Assembly (NCBI RefSeq): GCF_000203915.1
Contig: NC_008391.1
Span: forward strand, 620,001-684,000
DNA length: 64,000 nucleotides
Origin: Burkholderia ambifaria AMMD
GTDB taxonomy: Bacteria; Pseudomonadota; Gammaproteobacteria; Burkholderiales; Burkholderiaceae
Direction of reading: 5' to 3'
The notes under the pieces were generated by a model. It saw only the letters and a program-made list of their open reading frames with translations, was not told the origin of the DNA and did not search any database. The translations under genes and the position numbers were made by a program. This document shows, in pieces, positions 27,701 to 35,334 of the stretch; positions within the stretch are counted from its first letter, which is position 1, and the number at the start of each line of letters is the position of its first letter.

Positions 27701-30700
27701 CGGGAATTTGACGGCAACGACGGTCATGGATAGCGCGAAGCTCGACAACGTGGCGGCCGACAACAAGACGCGCAAGGAAGTTGATCACAACTATGACGAA
27801 CACGCTGTCGGTACCCAATTCACGGCGGGAGGAAACGCAACGCTCGGCGCGGCAAGTGCCGACACGTCGAAGGGCAACATTACGCTGACAGGTTCGTCGC
27901 TTACCGCGGGTATGACGAACGGTATCGAGAACGGCACTGGGGCGGCAAGCATCGTGGCGACCGGCAATGTCACGGTCAACGAAGCGCGCGAGGAACACGA
28001 CAAATACCAATCGGTTCAAGTCCAGCGCGGCAGCTTCGTCAGCAGCACGAAGACCGATTCGATGACGGACACGCATGCAAACGTCGGCGTTGGCAGTACC
28101 ATTTCGGGCAATACCGTCAACATTCAGTCGGGCCATGATTTGACCGTTCAGGGCAGCACGATCGTCGGGACGAACGATGTGAGTCTTGCGGCGGCGAACA
28201 ACGTCAATATCACCACGTCCAAAGATACGATCACGCAGGACAGCTACTATCACGAAACGCATTCGGGTATTGGCACCAGTGGCTTGAGCGTGAGTATTGG
28301 CACGCAAACGAAGAAAGATACGGACCATGCTTCGTCCGTCACGAACAACGCGAGCACGGTGGGTTCGCTCAATGGCGATCTGACTATCAAGGCGGGCGAT
28401 ACGTTGCACGTGACGGGTAGCGACTTGATCGCCGGGAAGAATTTGACCGGCGTCGCGTCAAATGTCGTGATCGATTCGGCAACCGATACCAGCAACAAGA
28501 CCCATAGCGAGACAACCAGTAGCAGTGGTGTCACGCTCGGCTTGTCGGGCAGCATTGGCGATGCAATCAACGGCGCTTACCAACAAGCGCAGGCAGCAAA
28601 GAGTGGAAGCGGCGACAGTCGCGCGACGGCGCTGCATGCGATTGCAGCTGCAGGTAATGCCGCGATGGGTGTAGCCGGGCTGACGGGCGGGGCGCTTGCG
28701 GGCGGCGGTACACCGAGCATCGGCGTTCAAGTGAGCGTCGGATCGAGTCATAGCCGACTCGATACGTCGGAAAACCAGACTACGCAGCGCGGATCGAGTG
28801 TCAGCGCTGGGGGCGCCACGTCGCTGATTGCGACCGGCAACGGCACCCCCGGTAGCGGCAATATCACGGTGGCCGGTTCGAACGTTTCCGGCAATGATGT
28901 GCTGTTGGCCGCGAAGAATCAGATTGATCTGCAGAACACGACGAACACCGATTCGACGCGTAGCTCGAATTCGTCATCAAGCGCGAGCGTCGGCGTGTCG
29001 ATTGGTACGAACGGTATCGGGGTGTCGGCAGCCATGTCGCGCGCGCATGGCGATGGCAACAGCGATGCAGCGATGCAGAACAATTCGCACGTGACAGGTG
29101 CGAACAGCGTCACGCTCGTGAGCGGCGGTGATACCAACATTGTTGGTTCGGACGTATCCGGTCGCGCGGTGACGGCCGACGTAGGCGGCAACCTGAACAT
29201 CCGTAGCGTTCAGGATACGACCGTCAGCAGCGCGCATCAAAGTAGCGCAGGTGGCGGTATCAGCGTCAGTACGATGGGGGGTGGTAGTGCGAGCTTCAGT
29301 TCGTCGCACGGAAACGCGAACGGCAATTACGCGGGCGTGAACGAACAGGCCGGGATTCAGGCTGGCGAAGGTGGTTTCAATGTGAACGTCAAAGGTAATA
29401 CCGACCTGACGGGCGCGGCGATTGCCAGCACGGCCGATCCATCGAAGAACACGCTGACGACTGGCACGCTGACCTATCGGGACATCGATAACCATTCGAC
29501 CTACAACGCGGACAGCAGCGGCTTTAGCGCTGGCGCAGGCGTTGGCGTCACCGGGAAGTCGATCGGACCAGGATCGGTCAGCGGTGCAGGCGGCGTGACG
29601 CCGATGATTTCGCAGTCGGATAGTGGTAGTGAGAACGCGACCACACGAAGCGGTGTGAGCGCGGGCACGATCAACATCACGAATCCGACCGGCCAGACGC
29701 AGGACCTGGCTAACCTGAATCGCGACACGTCGAATCTCAACGGAACGGTATCGAAAACGCCGGATGTGCAGAATCTGCTGGATAAGCAGGCCGACACGAT
29801 GAATGCAGCGCAAGCTGCCGGGCAAGTCGTCGCGCAAGGCATCGGCGCTTACGCGGATATGAAGCAGAAGGAAGCCCAACATGCTGCCGATGCGGCCAAG
29901 CTGGCGGGCGATACGACGGCGCAAGCTGCCTATCAAGCCGAAGCCGATTCGTGGGACGAAGGCGGAACTAACCGACTTTACCTGCACATAGCGGGCGGCG
30001 CGCTCATTGGCGGCTTGGGCGGCGGTGGAATCGGGAGTGCGGCGCAGGGGGCGGCTGGAGCAGGATTGGCAGCATTGCTGGCCGATCAGACGGCGCAGGC
30101 CGCAAAAGAGGTGGCCGGTGCGACGGATTCGACACTCGCAGGGAAGGTGTCGGGGAACTTGCTCATCGGTGCATTGGGCGGGTTGGTGGGTGGAGCAGCG
30201 GGCGCAGCTACTGCTTCAAATGTGAACCTGTACAACCAGTGGAACCATACGGATACGGACACGCTTGAAGAGGCCAGTGGGCAAGGCACGGTCCGTAAGA
30301 AAACGACGGCGCTTGATCTAGTATTGCAGGGTATTGCCAATGGACTGAACGCGGTTATTGGCGCTGGCGGTGGTAAGCCGCCGGCGGCGAGTCCGGGGGT
30401 GGTGTTGGTCGGCGAGGCAGGGGCGGGCGTACAGCAGGTTATACCAGGTGTCGCAGGATATGGGCTGGATACGGCCACACTGGCAAAAAGCGGGCACTCG
30501 CCGGCGGGGGCTAACGACTCCAATACTCCCATGTTGGGCGCTGACGGCGCGCAGTTCCCGAGCAAGACGATTTGGAAGGGAGATGGTAAGGAGCGCATTG
30601 ACGTGGAGAATCCGAATCCGGGGCAGCGACCCGGCCAGATCCACTATCAAGATAATCAAGGGAACAAATATCTTTACGATCCAAATACGAACTCGTTCCC

Positions 30701-30794
30701 TGATGCGCCGAATTCAGTTAATAAATTGCTGAATAATCCGGACTTCAATTCTGCAATTCAGAAGGGACTCAGCAAGTACCTTGGGGGTAAGTAA
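21708..30794 (+). CDS. bcpA: CDI exoprotein BcpA/CdiA (two-partner secretion, toxin C-terminus)
   Basis: A 3028-residue secreted filament. The N-terminus is an extended signal peptide (MNQNRYRVVFNRARGAMMVI, then a hydrophobic core ending FSFAQ). A TPS transport domain follows (about 70-330, with NNSPTIVNTQQAG, NGNPNFGAGQ and EVILSNSAG). The next ~2000 residues are filamentous haemagglutinin-type repeats rich in Asn, Gly, Ser and Thr. Near the end is a Gly/Ala-rich pretoxin region (2765-2838), then NLYN at 2840-2843, close to the (Q/E)LYN motif that marks the start of the variable toxin in Burkholderia CDI proteins. The final ~185 residues are the presumed toxin, ending with ERIDVENPNPGQRPGQIHYQD and a Gly-Gly-Lys tail. 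BcpB would export it; on contact it would deliver the toxin to neighbouring cells. Confidence 0.93.
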   Translation: MNQNRYRVVFNRARGAMMVIQENGSSTWTAGNSQGASAPLNLPWLHSAWQPIAMAAALLFGVPSFSFAQIVPIPGTSTHVIQTQSGIPQVNIAAPSSAGVSVNTYNQFDVQRPGAILNNSPTIVNTQQAGMINGNPNFGAGQSARIIVNQVNSNAPSQLRGYVEVGGNRAEVILSNSAGIQVDGGGFINTSRAVLTTGTPYYGADGSLGGFNVSRGLISVSGAGLNASNVDQVDLISRAVQANAAIYAKNLNVVAGANQVSHDTLAATPIAGDGAAPAIAIDVSQLGGMYANRVFLVSNEFGVGVANAGTIAAQAGDLTLQSNGQLVLTGKTTASGNLAATANSVQNSGTTYAQQSANVSAAGALSNSGTLAAQQNTTINAGTINSTGTLGAGVNNDGSVGHNGDLNLSSTGQLTATGQNVAGGNASISGAAVNLAGSQTAASGNVSVNANAGDLNLSNATTSAQGALNANVAGALINDHGTLSSQSNATLTAGSISNQGGKVSAQGTLNVQSNGAIANQSGTLVSASSMQVHGAAISNNQGTIQSAAGMTISGSSLDNSAGRVTSLNSDGLSITTTGQLTNAAGTTALGAQGGIIGGNGGVAIQSGSVANHGTVSAQTNLQVGTQSLDNGSGVLSAAQNAVIDAGAQLTNGSGSITAGQSATVNAASLSNDAGSVQAAQLSLGATNLSNHGGTITQTGTGAMNVAVSNTLDNSGNGVIQTNSADLNLAPATLINDHGKITHAGNGTLSIATGAMSNQGGTIATNGALNVKAAAVSNSAGTLAAQRQAALDLQSLDNHAGGYIGADSITLKAQGVVDNRAGTLEANNGVSVTADSLANDGGSVKNIGTSTLSVTTKNALRNAAGGTIGGNGDVSLSAGSVDNSGGSMLAGQALSVQSNSAITNTAGLVQANGNLALQAQGAINNNAGQIEANGTNSTLALSGSSIDNSDGRVANIGVGATTIDGGASITNTNASGKAGAGTIGGNGDVTLTAQTLTNAQGGQALAGHDLTLNVANSANNSSGVLSAANNLKLIAANAALSNQAGSIRANGALSLNTASIDNTSGKIGNDAGTGGSVSIQTGTLANQNGAIGSGQDLSLNAATLTGDGSIVAGRNGAVTLGSDYTQTATNKLHANGDLNFTTSGKFTNQGVLDANGALTVNATNVENQAGADLNSATTTVNANGGTIDNAGRIEGDTVLTNSATLNNAATIIGREVTANASTITNTGAAAVIAAAERVNLYASNRLSNTGGANIFSVGDINIAANGQRDANGFLANRTENVVNDQSTIEAQGSVELAAGTFTNTRPAPIVSTETTSTTSKHEIKRQKYIVCATMNADPNGGCSQAMWVDGYKTPLTSTYGASQVVSQTSGPDATDKVLVVNVNGKQQTIYYNTLTTNADGTITVNYWDAYDPHVNYVPDTEYTTRSDGHNGYQRVEIWRDTTTTVQQDKITSQAQQAQLVAGNNIVMKNVGTINNEYSAITAGGSIKIGDSDVSGSAGSGSYGGTVVNNVGRTLYQYQTDKIVSTYAWNEDTTQDRGTIVQPSKVYTPVAIGGAGGTIIANASVIIDAKDVNNQNVAAQNSSTGATGGTLGNNSANGGVSGGKLTPVGAAGGSSIPVGAQQSVANASGALPITLPTSGLYSIHDAPGQPYLIVTDPRLTSYTKFISSDYMLGQLDLNPASIEKRLGDGMYEQQMVRNQITQLTGRTFLPGYASAEDEYRALMTNGVNYAKEFGLMPGMALTAAQMDALTSDIVWLVDQTVKLPDGSTTHVLAPVVYMAQTHANDLQPTGALIAADDVEIHATGSTTNSGVIKGGTKTVITATDILNRGGSISSSSANGTTVVSASNDVVNASGMITGNRVAVSAGRDIVNTTLVDTVGATGASGASKVNTSLIGQQGTIAATGDLSVQAARDLSIHGANLSAGGDALVTAGRDINVDTVQSTTNQSMYLNDQHHWEESTTKNVTSGITAGGSLGMQSGNDMTLKGATVSAGKDLSALAGGNLTATTVMDSAKLDNVAADNKTRKEVDHNYDEHAVGTQFTAGGNATLGAASADTSKGNITLTGSSLTAGMTNGIENGTGAASIVATGNVTVNEAREEHDKYQSVQVQRGSFVSSTKTDSMTDTHANVGVGSTISGNTVNIQSGHDLTVQGSTIVGTNDVSLAAANNVNITTSKDTITQDSYYHETHSGIGTSGLSVSIGTQTKKDTDHASSVTNNASTVGSLNGDLTIKAGDTLHVTGSDLIAGKNLTGVASNVVIDSATDTSNKTHSETTSSSGVTLGLSGSIGDAINGAYQQAQAAKSGSGDSRATALHAIAAAGNAAMGVAGLTGGALAGGGTPSIGVQVSVGSSHSRLDTSENQTTQRGSSVSAGGATSLIATGNGTPGSGNITVAGSNVSGNDVLLAAKNQIDLQNTTNTDSTRSSNSSSSASVGVSIGTNGIGVSAAMSRAHGDGNSDAAMQNNSHVTGANSVTLVSGGDTNIVGSDVSGRAVTADVGGNLNIRSVQDTTVSSAHQSSAGGGISVSTMGGGSASFSSSHGNANGNYAGVNEQAGIQAGEGGFNVNVKGNTDLTGAAIASTADPSKNTLTTGTLTYRDIDNHSTYNADSSGFSAGAGVGVTGKSIGPGSVSGAGGVTPMISQSDSGSENATTRSGVSAGTINITNPTGQTQDLANLNRDTSNLNGTVSKTPDVQNLLDKQADTMNAAQAAGQVVAQGIGAYADMKQKEAQHAADAAKLAGDTTAQAAYQAEADSWDEGGTNRLYLHIAGGALIGGLGGGGIGSAAQGAAGAGLAALLADQTAQAAKEVAGATDSTLAGKVSGNLLIGALGGLVGGAAGAATASNVNLYNQWNHTDTDTLEEASGQGTVRKKTTALDLVLQGIANGLNAVIGAGGGKPPAASPGVVLVGEAGAGVQQVIPGVAGYGLDTATLAKSGHSPAGANDSNTPMLGADGAQFPSKTIWKGDGKERIDVENPNPGQRPGQIHYQDNQGNKYLYDPNTNSFPDAPNSVNKLLNNPDFNSAIQKGLSKYLGGK

Positions 30795-31261
30795 TGAAAA
30801 TTAATCGAGCCATGAAGATTTCTTTGAGTGATGCGCGATTTGATATCCCGCTCAACTCGTCGCTAAAAAGTATCGCGGATAGCGGATTTGATCTGCGTGA
30901 CGAGTGTTATTTCATTCATGCCCTATTGGGATCGACGAATGTGACGAGAGGGAGCTTTCCCGATTGCACCGGCTATGAATGCTTCATCAATTCTTTGCAC
31001 GTGGACGACTACGACTCGGTGTCGCCACTGACACAGGCTGTTTTGCTTGTTAAGGAGGTGTTTGCGGTATGGAACGCGATACAACGAACCTCAAAGATCG
31101 TCGCCGTCATAAGCGCAGATGAATTCGGTGTTGTGACTAAATTCCACGTGCAACGTTCCGGAGAGCAATGGCTCAGCGACAACATCGATGGTTACGATGA
31201 TCCGGTTATGTCAATTGATTCAAATGAGGACATTATTTCTGAAATCGCAGAAATTCGATGA
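30794..31261 (+). CDS. bcpI: Cognate immunity protein BcpI
   Basis: A 155-residue acidic soluble protein. Its ATG overlaps the bcpA stop (TAATG), so toxin and antidote are translationally coupled, as in other CDI loci. It has no signal peptide or membrane helix, which fits a cytoplasmic inhibitor. The sequence (MKINRAMKISLSDARFDIPL ... SIDSNEDIISEIAEIR) matches no family I can name, as expected because immunity proteins are highly variable. Base composition is lower in GC than the bcpA body. The function is called from position and size. A second in-frame Met at codon 7 is possible as start. Confidence 0.85.
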   Translation: MKINRAMKISLSDARFDIPLNSSLKSIADSGFDLRDECYFIHALLGSTNVTRGSFPDCTGYECFINSLHVDDYDSVSPLTQAVLLVKEVFAVWNAIQRTSKIVAVISADEFGVVTKFHVQRSGEQWLSDNIDGYDDPVMSIDSNEDIISEIAEIR

Positions 31262-31373
31262 ACGGATACGTCGCCAGAATGTAATGCCGAAAAATGGGCC
31301 ATTTAACCTACGTCTGGGCGCTGCCCGTCTGGCAATGAAAAAATTAAACGACTGGCGGCTTTGCCGATCACCG

Positions 31374-31424
31374 TGGCGGCTTGGGCGCGGTGGAATCGGG
31401 AGCGCAGCACAGGGCGCGGCTGGA
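31374..31424 (+). repeat. Fragment of the bcpA pretoxin region
   Basis: This 51-bp stretch resembles bcpA 30008-30059 (GGCGGCTTGGGC, GGTGGAATCGGGAG and CGGCTGGA are shared) with a one-base deletion and a few substitutions. It lies downstream of the immunity gene, out of any complete gene, as a relic of an earlier bcpA copy. Confidence 0.75.
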
Positions 31425-31447
31425 CGCTTGTCGCGCCGATTCGGTCA

Positions 31448-31759
31448 GTTACGAGCATCCACGGTCAATATACGGGGAACTCGCTGTACTAAGTCGACGA
31501 CTTGACGATCGGCAGTCGCTACACAGTTCGGGGATTCGACGGTGAAACGATACTGGCGGCGGCACGTGGTCTCTACTGGCGCAACGAGCTGCAGATGCCG
31601 AATGGAGTTATCGTGCAGGCTGATTTGTCCAATGCTGATATGGCTTCTATTGCTGCGCGGATATGGGGTAAGCCAAATCGTCAAAACTTCAATGCCATTT
31701 CATTTCAAAATTCAGGCGGTCAAATATTCAAATTTAATCGCCTAATTGGAGGTAAATAA
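31448..31759 (+). pseudogene. Orphan CDI toxin tail fused in frame to a duplicated bcpB fragment
   Basis: Positions 31448-31601 copy bcpB 33473-33626 with 6 differences in 154 bases, one of which helps create an in-frame TAA at 31490. After that stop the bcpB frame (TIGSRYTVRGFDGET, then ARGLYWRNELQMP) runs straight into about 53 foreign codons (NGVIVQADLSNADMASIAAR ... FKFNRLIGGK) ending at 31759. That tail ends in GGK, as does BcpA, and is followed two bases later by a small gene, the layout of a toxin/immunity pair. The likely reading is a displaced, truncated CdiA-CT module. It has no good start codon (TTG at 31502 at best), so it is probably silent unless recombined onto bcpA. Confidence 0.7.
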
Positions 31760-31761
31760 AA

Positions 31762-32031
31762 ATGGCAAAATTTGCGTGTAAATGCGGCTATGTTATAAAT
31801 CTCATTGCCTCTCCGAGGGGCGATGAATGGAGGTTGATTCCAGAGAAAACTTTGAAGGATATAGTCGATCTGTTAGATGGTGGGGAGGCGGTTGATGGCG
31901 AGCGTTTTTATGAAACTCTAAGAGGAAAGGAAATTACTGTATATCGCTGTCCATCATGCGGCAGGTTGCACCTAGAAGAGGCCGGGAGAAATAAATTTGT
32001 GACATATGTGAAGGAATGTGGTGAACTATAA
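31762..32031 (+). CDS. Orphan immunity-like protein with a zinc-ribbon pattern
   Basis: An 89-residue protein starting two bases behind the orphan toxin tail, with GGAGGTAAAT as ribosome binding site inside the end of that tail. It carries CKC at residues 6-8 and CPSCGRLH near 63-70, a likely zinc-ribbon, and ends YVKECGEL. It is intact and AT-rich like the tail before it. Position and size make it the probable immunity partner of the orphan toxin, kept after the toxin was truncated; it could still protect against kin carrying the full toxin. I do not recognise its family. Confidence 0.65.
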   Translation: MAKFACKCGYVINLIASPRGDEWRLIPEKTLKDIVDLLDGGEAVDGERFYETLRGKEITVYRCPSCGRLHLEEAGRNKFVTYVKECGEL

Positions 32032-32104
32032 TTATTTTTGGGGTGGAGTAAATGATTTTCGGATTTTTTGGGATAATGGGCTGAAGTCGGAAGCTCAATG
32101 AAAA

Positions 32105-33865
32105 ATGAAAATAATTAAACGGCTGGTAGCGGTGCCGCTCACTGCTTTTGTATCGCTTGCGGCGCAAGCGCAACAAGCGCCCACGCCTGCCGACCAAGCC
32201 GCAGCAGCGCGCGCGAATGCTGAACAGGATCGGCAGGCGCAGCAGCAACGTGACGCGCAGCAGCGTGATGCTACCGTGCGCGCCCCGTCCGTTCGTTCGG
32301 AAGTGCCGCAGGTCGAAATGTATCCCGTGATACCGAGCGAGCAGCCGTGTTTCCGCATCGACCGTTTTGCGCTCGACGTCCCGGATTCGCTGCCGGATTC
32401 CGCGAAGGTGAAAGGAGCCTCCGCCTTGCCGATGGATCGCTTTGCATTCGCACGCGAATGGCTCGCCCACTACGCCGGTCAGTGCGTCGGCAAGCAAGGC
32501 GTCGATACGATCGTCAAGGGGCTGTCTCGGGCGATCCTGGCGCGCGGTTACATCACAACGCGCGTCCTGCTACCAGAACAGGATTTGTCGACTGGCACGC
32601 TGAAAGTTGCACTGATTCCCGGCGTGATCCGACACGTGCGCTTCGCCGACGAAAAATTGCGAGGAACATGGAAAACCGCGTTCCCAACACGCGACGGCGA
32701 AGTGTTGAACCTGCGCGACCTTGAGCAAGGTCTAGAGCAGATGAAGCGCGTTACGAGTCAGGACGTGTCGATGCAGATCGTTCCGGCTGACGTGCCGGGT
32801 GAAAGTGATGTCGTGCTCGACGTGAAGCGCAGCAAGCCGTGGACCGCCGTCGCATCGATCGACAACTCGGGCACGCGCGCGACCGGCAAGCTACAGGGCA
32901 ACCTGTCGATTGGCGTCGATAACCCGCTCGGGCTAAACGACATATTCAACATCGGCGTGAGCCAAGACCTCGAACTCGGCGACAAGCGCCTTGGTTCGCA
33001 CGGTTGGAACGGTTTCTATTCGATTCCATGGGGATACTGGACCGCGACGTTATCGGCCTACACGAACACGTACTACCAGCAGATCGCGGGCGTTAATCAG
33101 ACATTCGTGGCGAGCGGGAACTCCAAGACGATTGATTTCAAACTGGCACGCGTGCTTGCACGCAGTCAGAACGACGTGTTGGGCGGCTATTTCCGCTTGT
33201 CGCGCCGCTTCGGTCAGAGCTTCATTGAAGATACGGAAATCCCGCAACAGCGGCGCAACAACACGTTCGTAGAAATCGGCCTGACAGATCGCCATTACTT
33301 CGACGGGGCGCAGTTCGACGGCACGCTGGCTTATCGTCAGGGTGTCGGCGGCTTGGGTGCTCAGGACGACATTCTTGCTACCGGGGGCGGTCCGACTTAC
33401 CGCTTCAAGATGGCGGTGCTCGATGCGAACCTGTCGGTGCCGTTTGCCATTGCGGCGCAGCCGTTCCGATACGTTACGAGCATTCACGGTCAATATACGG
33501 GGAACTCGCTGTACTACATCGACGACTTGACGATCGGCAGTCGCTACACAGTTCGGGGATTCGACGGTGAAACGATGCTGGCGGCGGCACGTGGCCTCTA
33601 CTGGCGCAACGAGTTGCAGATGCCGATCGGCCAAACAGGGCAGATAGTGTACGCAGGCCTCGACTACGGCCGCGTATGGGGACCGCAACCGGTGGCGCTG
33701 GTCGGTACGCAGTTGGCCGGTGCAGTGATTGGCGTTAAGGGCAGCGTCGCGACGCGCTTTGGTGGCTACGGTTACGACTTGTTTGCAGGTACGCCGGTCT
33801 ACAAGCCGTCCGGATTTCCGACGGCGCGCGTGACAGTTGGATTTCAGGTGACGGCGCAGTTTTGA
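32105..33865 (+). CDS. bcpB: Outer-membrane exporter BcpB/CdiB (TpsB family)
   Basis: A 586-residue two-partner secretion translocator. A signal peptide (MKIIKRLVAVPLTAFVSLAA, cut near AQA) is followed by a Gln/Ala/Asp-rich linker, POTRA domains (about 75-230, with CFRIDRFALDV and TGTLKVALIPGVIRHVRF) and a C-terminal 16-strand beta barrel. The VRGF motif that plugs FhaC-type pores is present in YTVRGFDGE, and the chain ends in Phe, as outer-membrane barrels do. It exports BcpA. GC content is higher than in the surrounding orphan genes, matching bcpA. Part of the gene (33473-33626) is duplicated upstream in the scar. Confidence 0.92.
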   Translation: MKIIKRLVAVPLTAFVSLAAQAQQAPTPADQAAAARANAEQDRQAQQQRDAQQRDATVRAPSVRSEVPQVEMYPVIPSEQPCFRIDRFALDVPDSLPDSAKVKGASALPMDRFAFAREWLAHYAGQCVGKQGVDTIVKGLSRAILARGYITTRVLLPEQDLSTGTLKVALIPGVIRHVRFADEKLRGTWKTAFPTRDGEVLNLRDLEQGLEQMKRVTSQDVSMQIVPADVPGESDVVLDVKRSKPWTAVASIDNSGTRATGKLQGNLSIGVDNPLGLNDIFNIGVSQDLELGDKRLGSHGWNGFYSIPWGYWTATLSAYTNTYYQQIAGVNQTFVASGNSKTIDFKLARVLARSQNDVLGGYFRLSRRFGQSFIEDTEIPQQRRNNTFVEIGLTDRHYFDGAQFDGTLAYRQGVGGLGAQDDILATGGGPTYRFKMAVLDANLSVPFAIAAQPFRYVTSIHGQYTGNSLYYIDDLTIGSRYTVRGFDGETMLAAARGLYWRNELQMPIGQTGQIVYAGLDYGRVWGPQPVALVGTQLAGAVIGVKGSVATRFGGYGYDLFAGTPVYKPSGFPTARVTVGFQVTAQF

Positions 33866-33900
33866 TCTATCGGCTGTCAAATTAAAAAGAGAATTGGATA

Positions 33901-34251
33901 ATGAAATCCCTTGGATTAAGCATGCTTGTCATACCGCCGACTCATCATGTAACCACCGAACAACCGACCTATGATCCCACCACGTCGACCCGAATTCGTG
34001 TATTGCCGGGAAATGGCACGGGTGGTGCCGCATTCCGCCCGGGGGAGTCCTGTTACAGGATTGGTTTCAGATCGGATGACACAACAATTGTTGTCGGTGA
34101 TGGATTTTTGTCCACAGTGAAGTATTCATCGCGCAGTGTCGTGATCGGGATGCCGCAAAGTCCACGGCCGACAAGGACGGTGGAGGGGCTTGTCCGTGAC
34201 CATCAATGTGTCGAACATCTATCCAACAACTTTTCTTTTTCCAATCCATAA
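33901..34251 (+). CDS. Unknown small protein directly behind bcpB
   Basis: A 116-residue frame 35 bp behind bcpB. It contains PTYDPTTSTRIRVLPGNGTGG and a single-Cys region (GESCYRIGF), a style seen in small Burkholderia envelope proteins, but the N-terminus (MKSLGLSMLVIPPTHH) is too short and polar for a normal signal peptide or lipobox. It may be a damaged lipoprotein gene whose 5' end is frameshifted. Burkholderia CDI loci often carry a small lipoprotein gene bcpO between bcpI and bcpB; this one is in another place, so equivalence is only a guess. Confidence 0.45.
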   Translation: MKSLGLSMLVIPPTHHVTTEQPTYDPTTSTRIRVLPGNGTGGAAFRPGESCYRIGFRSDDTTIVVGDGFLSTVKYSSRSVVIGMPQSPRPTRTVEGLVRDHQCVEHLSNNFSFSNP

Positions 34252-34361
34252 AGATATCGTAATCTTGACCGGGTTGCGGGTTAAATATACCCCACGGCGC
34301 GGCGCAACTCCAATGATAACTCCCAAAAATCAATATTGACTGACATCAACTAGGAGGTGAC

Positions 34362-34835
34362 GTGTTAATCGGAAATCCTGATGTATTTGCTATTTGGTGT
34401 GATTCGGTTGAGTCTTGGTCTACGGATTGCTTTAAGAATGGTTGCTTTTCATATTTCATTGGTGGCAATCTTATATGGTCACTAAAATCGACACTCGGTG
34501 CTGATATAAATCTACTGTCCTCGGTAAATTGTTTAAGCAATGATGTTGAGGGCAAGGAGTTGTTTGACTTGCCAGCGTCGACATCAGACGCGAAGCTTGT
34601 TGAAAAGGCATTTCCAGGAATGGATTCGGATGCAGAATTTAGTGATTACACGCACTTGGTTTCTGTCGGTAGCCTGTTGGATGCTGGATTTCAGGTTTTC
34701 CTTGTCGAGCTGGGTGATCGGGCCAAGCTAATATGGGGCGATGAAGAGGATGCATCGGTTGTTCATGAATTTATTTTGACGCGCGGGGAATTTCAGCGTG
34801 TAGTGCGAGATGCAATTTGTCAGTTTTATGGATAA
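34362..34835 (+). CDS. Imm42-like orphan immunity protein
   Basis: A 157-residue acidic cytoplasmic protein starting at GTG 34362 behind an excellent TAGGAGGTGA ribosome binding site. The opening LIGNPDVFAIWCDSVESW, then FSYFIGGNLI and SLKSTLGADINLLSS, follows the layout I know for the Imm42 immunity family (IG-x-P-x-FAI ... GxFxYFIxG). The final part (ILTRGEFQRVVRDAI) is also typical. No matching toxin gene is adjacent, so it is an orphan. The region is clearly AT-richer than the backbone, a sign of transfer. The family call is from memory and needs a profile search. Confidence 0.6.
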   Translation: MLIGNPDVFAIWCDSVESWSTDCFKNGCFSYFIGGNLIWSLKSTLGADINLLSSVNCLSNDVEGKELFDLPASTSDAKLVEKAFPGMDSDAEFSDYTHLVSVGSLLDAGFQVFLVELGDRAKLIWGDEEDASVVHEFILTRGEFQRVVRDAICQFYG

Positions 34836-34980
34836 GGTGCGTCACCGAACCCAACGTTCGAGTTAACTAAAATTGCTGCGAATTGCAGGCACGCACGCCT
34901 CTCGATCAAGCCGGTGCCCTGTGTCATGATATTTTTGATAGAAAAATTCGGAAATCAGAGCGCATCCCCGGAGAATTGAA

Positions 34981-35334
34981 ATGAATTCGAGCAGGCAAAA
35001 AAGGGAGAGAGCAATACGACATCAGCTGACACAGCGATCCGACGATCTACTCTTGGACGATAATCCAGATACATTGGGTATGGCACTGCGTGGCTTTTTT
35101 CCGGATTTGACGCGCGCATTTGTGATTCATTGGATACCGGATCAGGCTGAAGATATTTATTGGGTATTGGTCAGCCCGACGGGCATCGCGCAGATTGAGA
35201 TTGTGAGAGGTCAGAAGGTGCGGTCTTATCCGCCGAAATTACGCATGATTGAACTCGCTGCATACCAGAGTAAGCGGCACTCTCGCGATGTTCGGGAGAG
35301 GCTGGCTATTGCTCTGGAGTTGATTAAATCCTAG
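34981..35334 (+). CDS. Unknown small protein at the island's right end
   Basis: A 117-residue protein with a GGAGAATTGAA ribosome binding site. It starts with a basic helix (MNSSRQKRERAIRHQLTQRS), then a core FVIHWIPDQAEDIYWVLVSPTGIAQIEI, and ends in a helix (RERLAIALELIKS). It has no signal peptide or membrane segment. Size, composition and place at the end of a CDI island suggest another orphan immunity or island gene, but no family is recognised. Backbone-like GC content resumes about 60 bp later. Confidence 0.5.
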   Translation: MNSSRQKRERAIRHQLTQRSDDLLLDDNPDTLGMALRGFFPDLTRAFVIHWIPDQAEDIYWVLVSPTGIAQIEIVRGQKVRSYPPKLRMIELAAYQSKRHSRDVRERLAIALELIKS

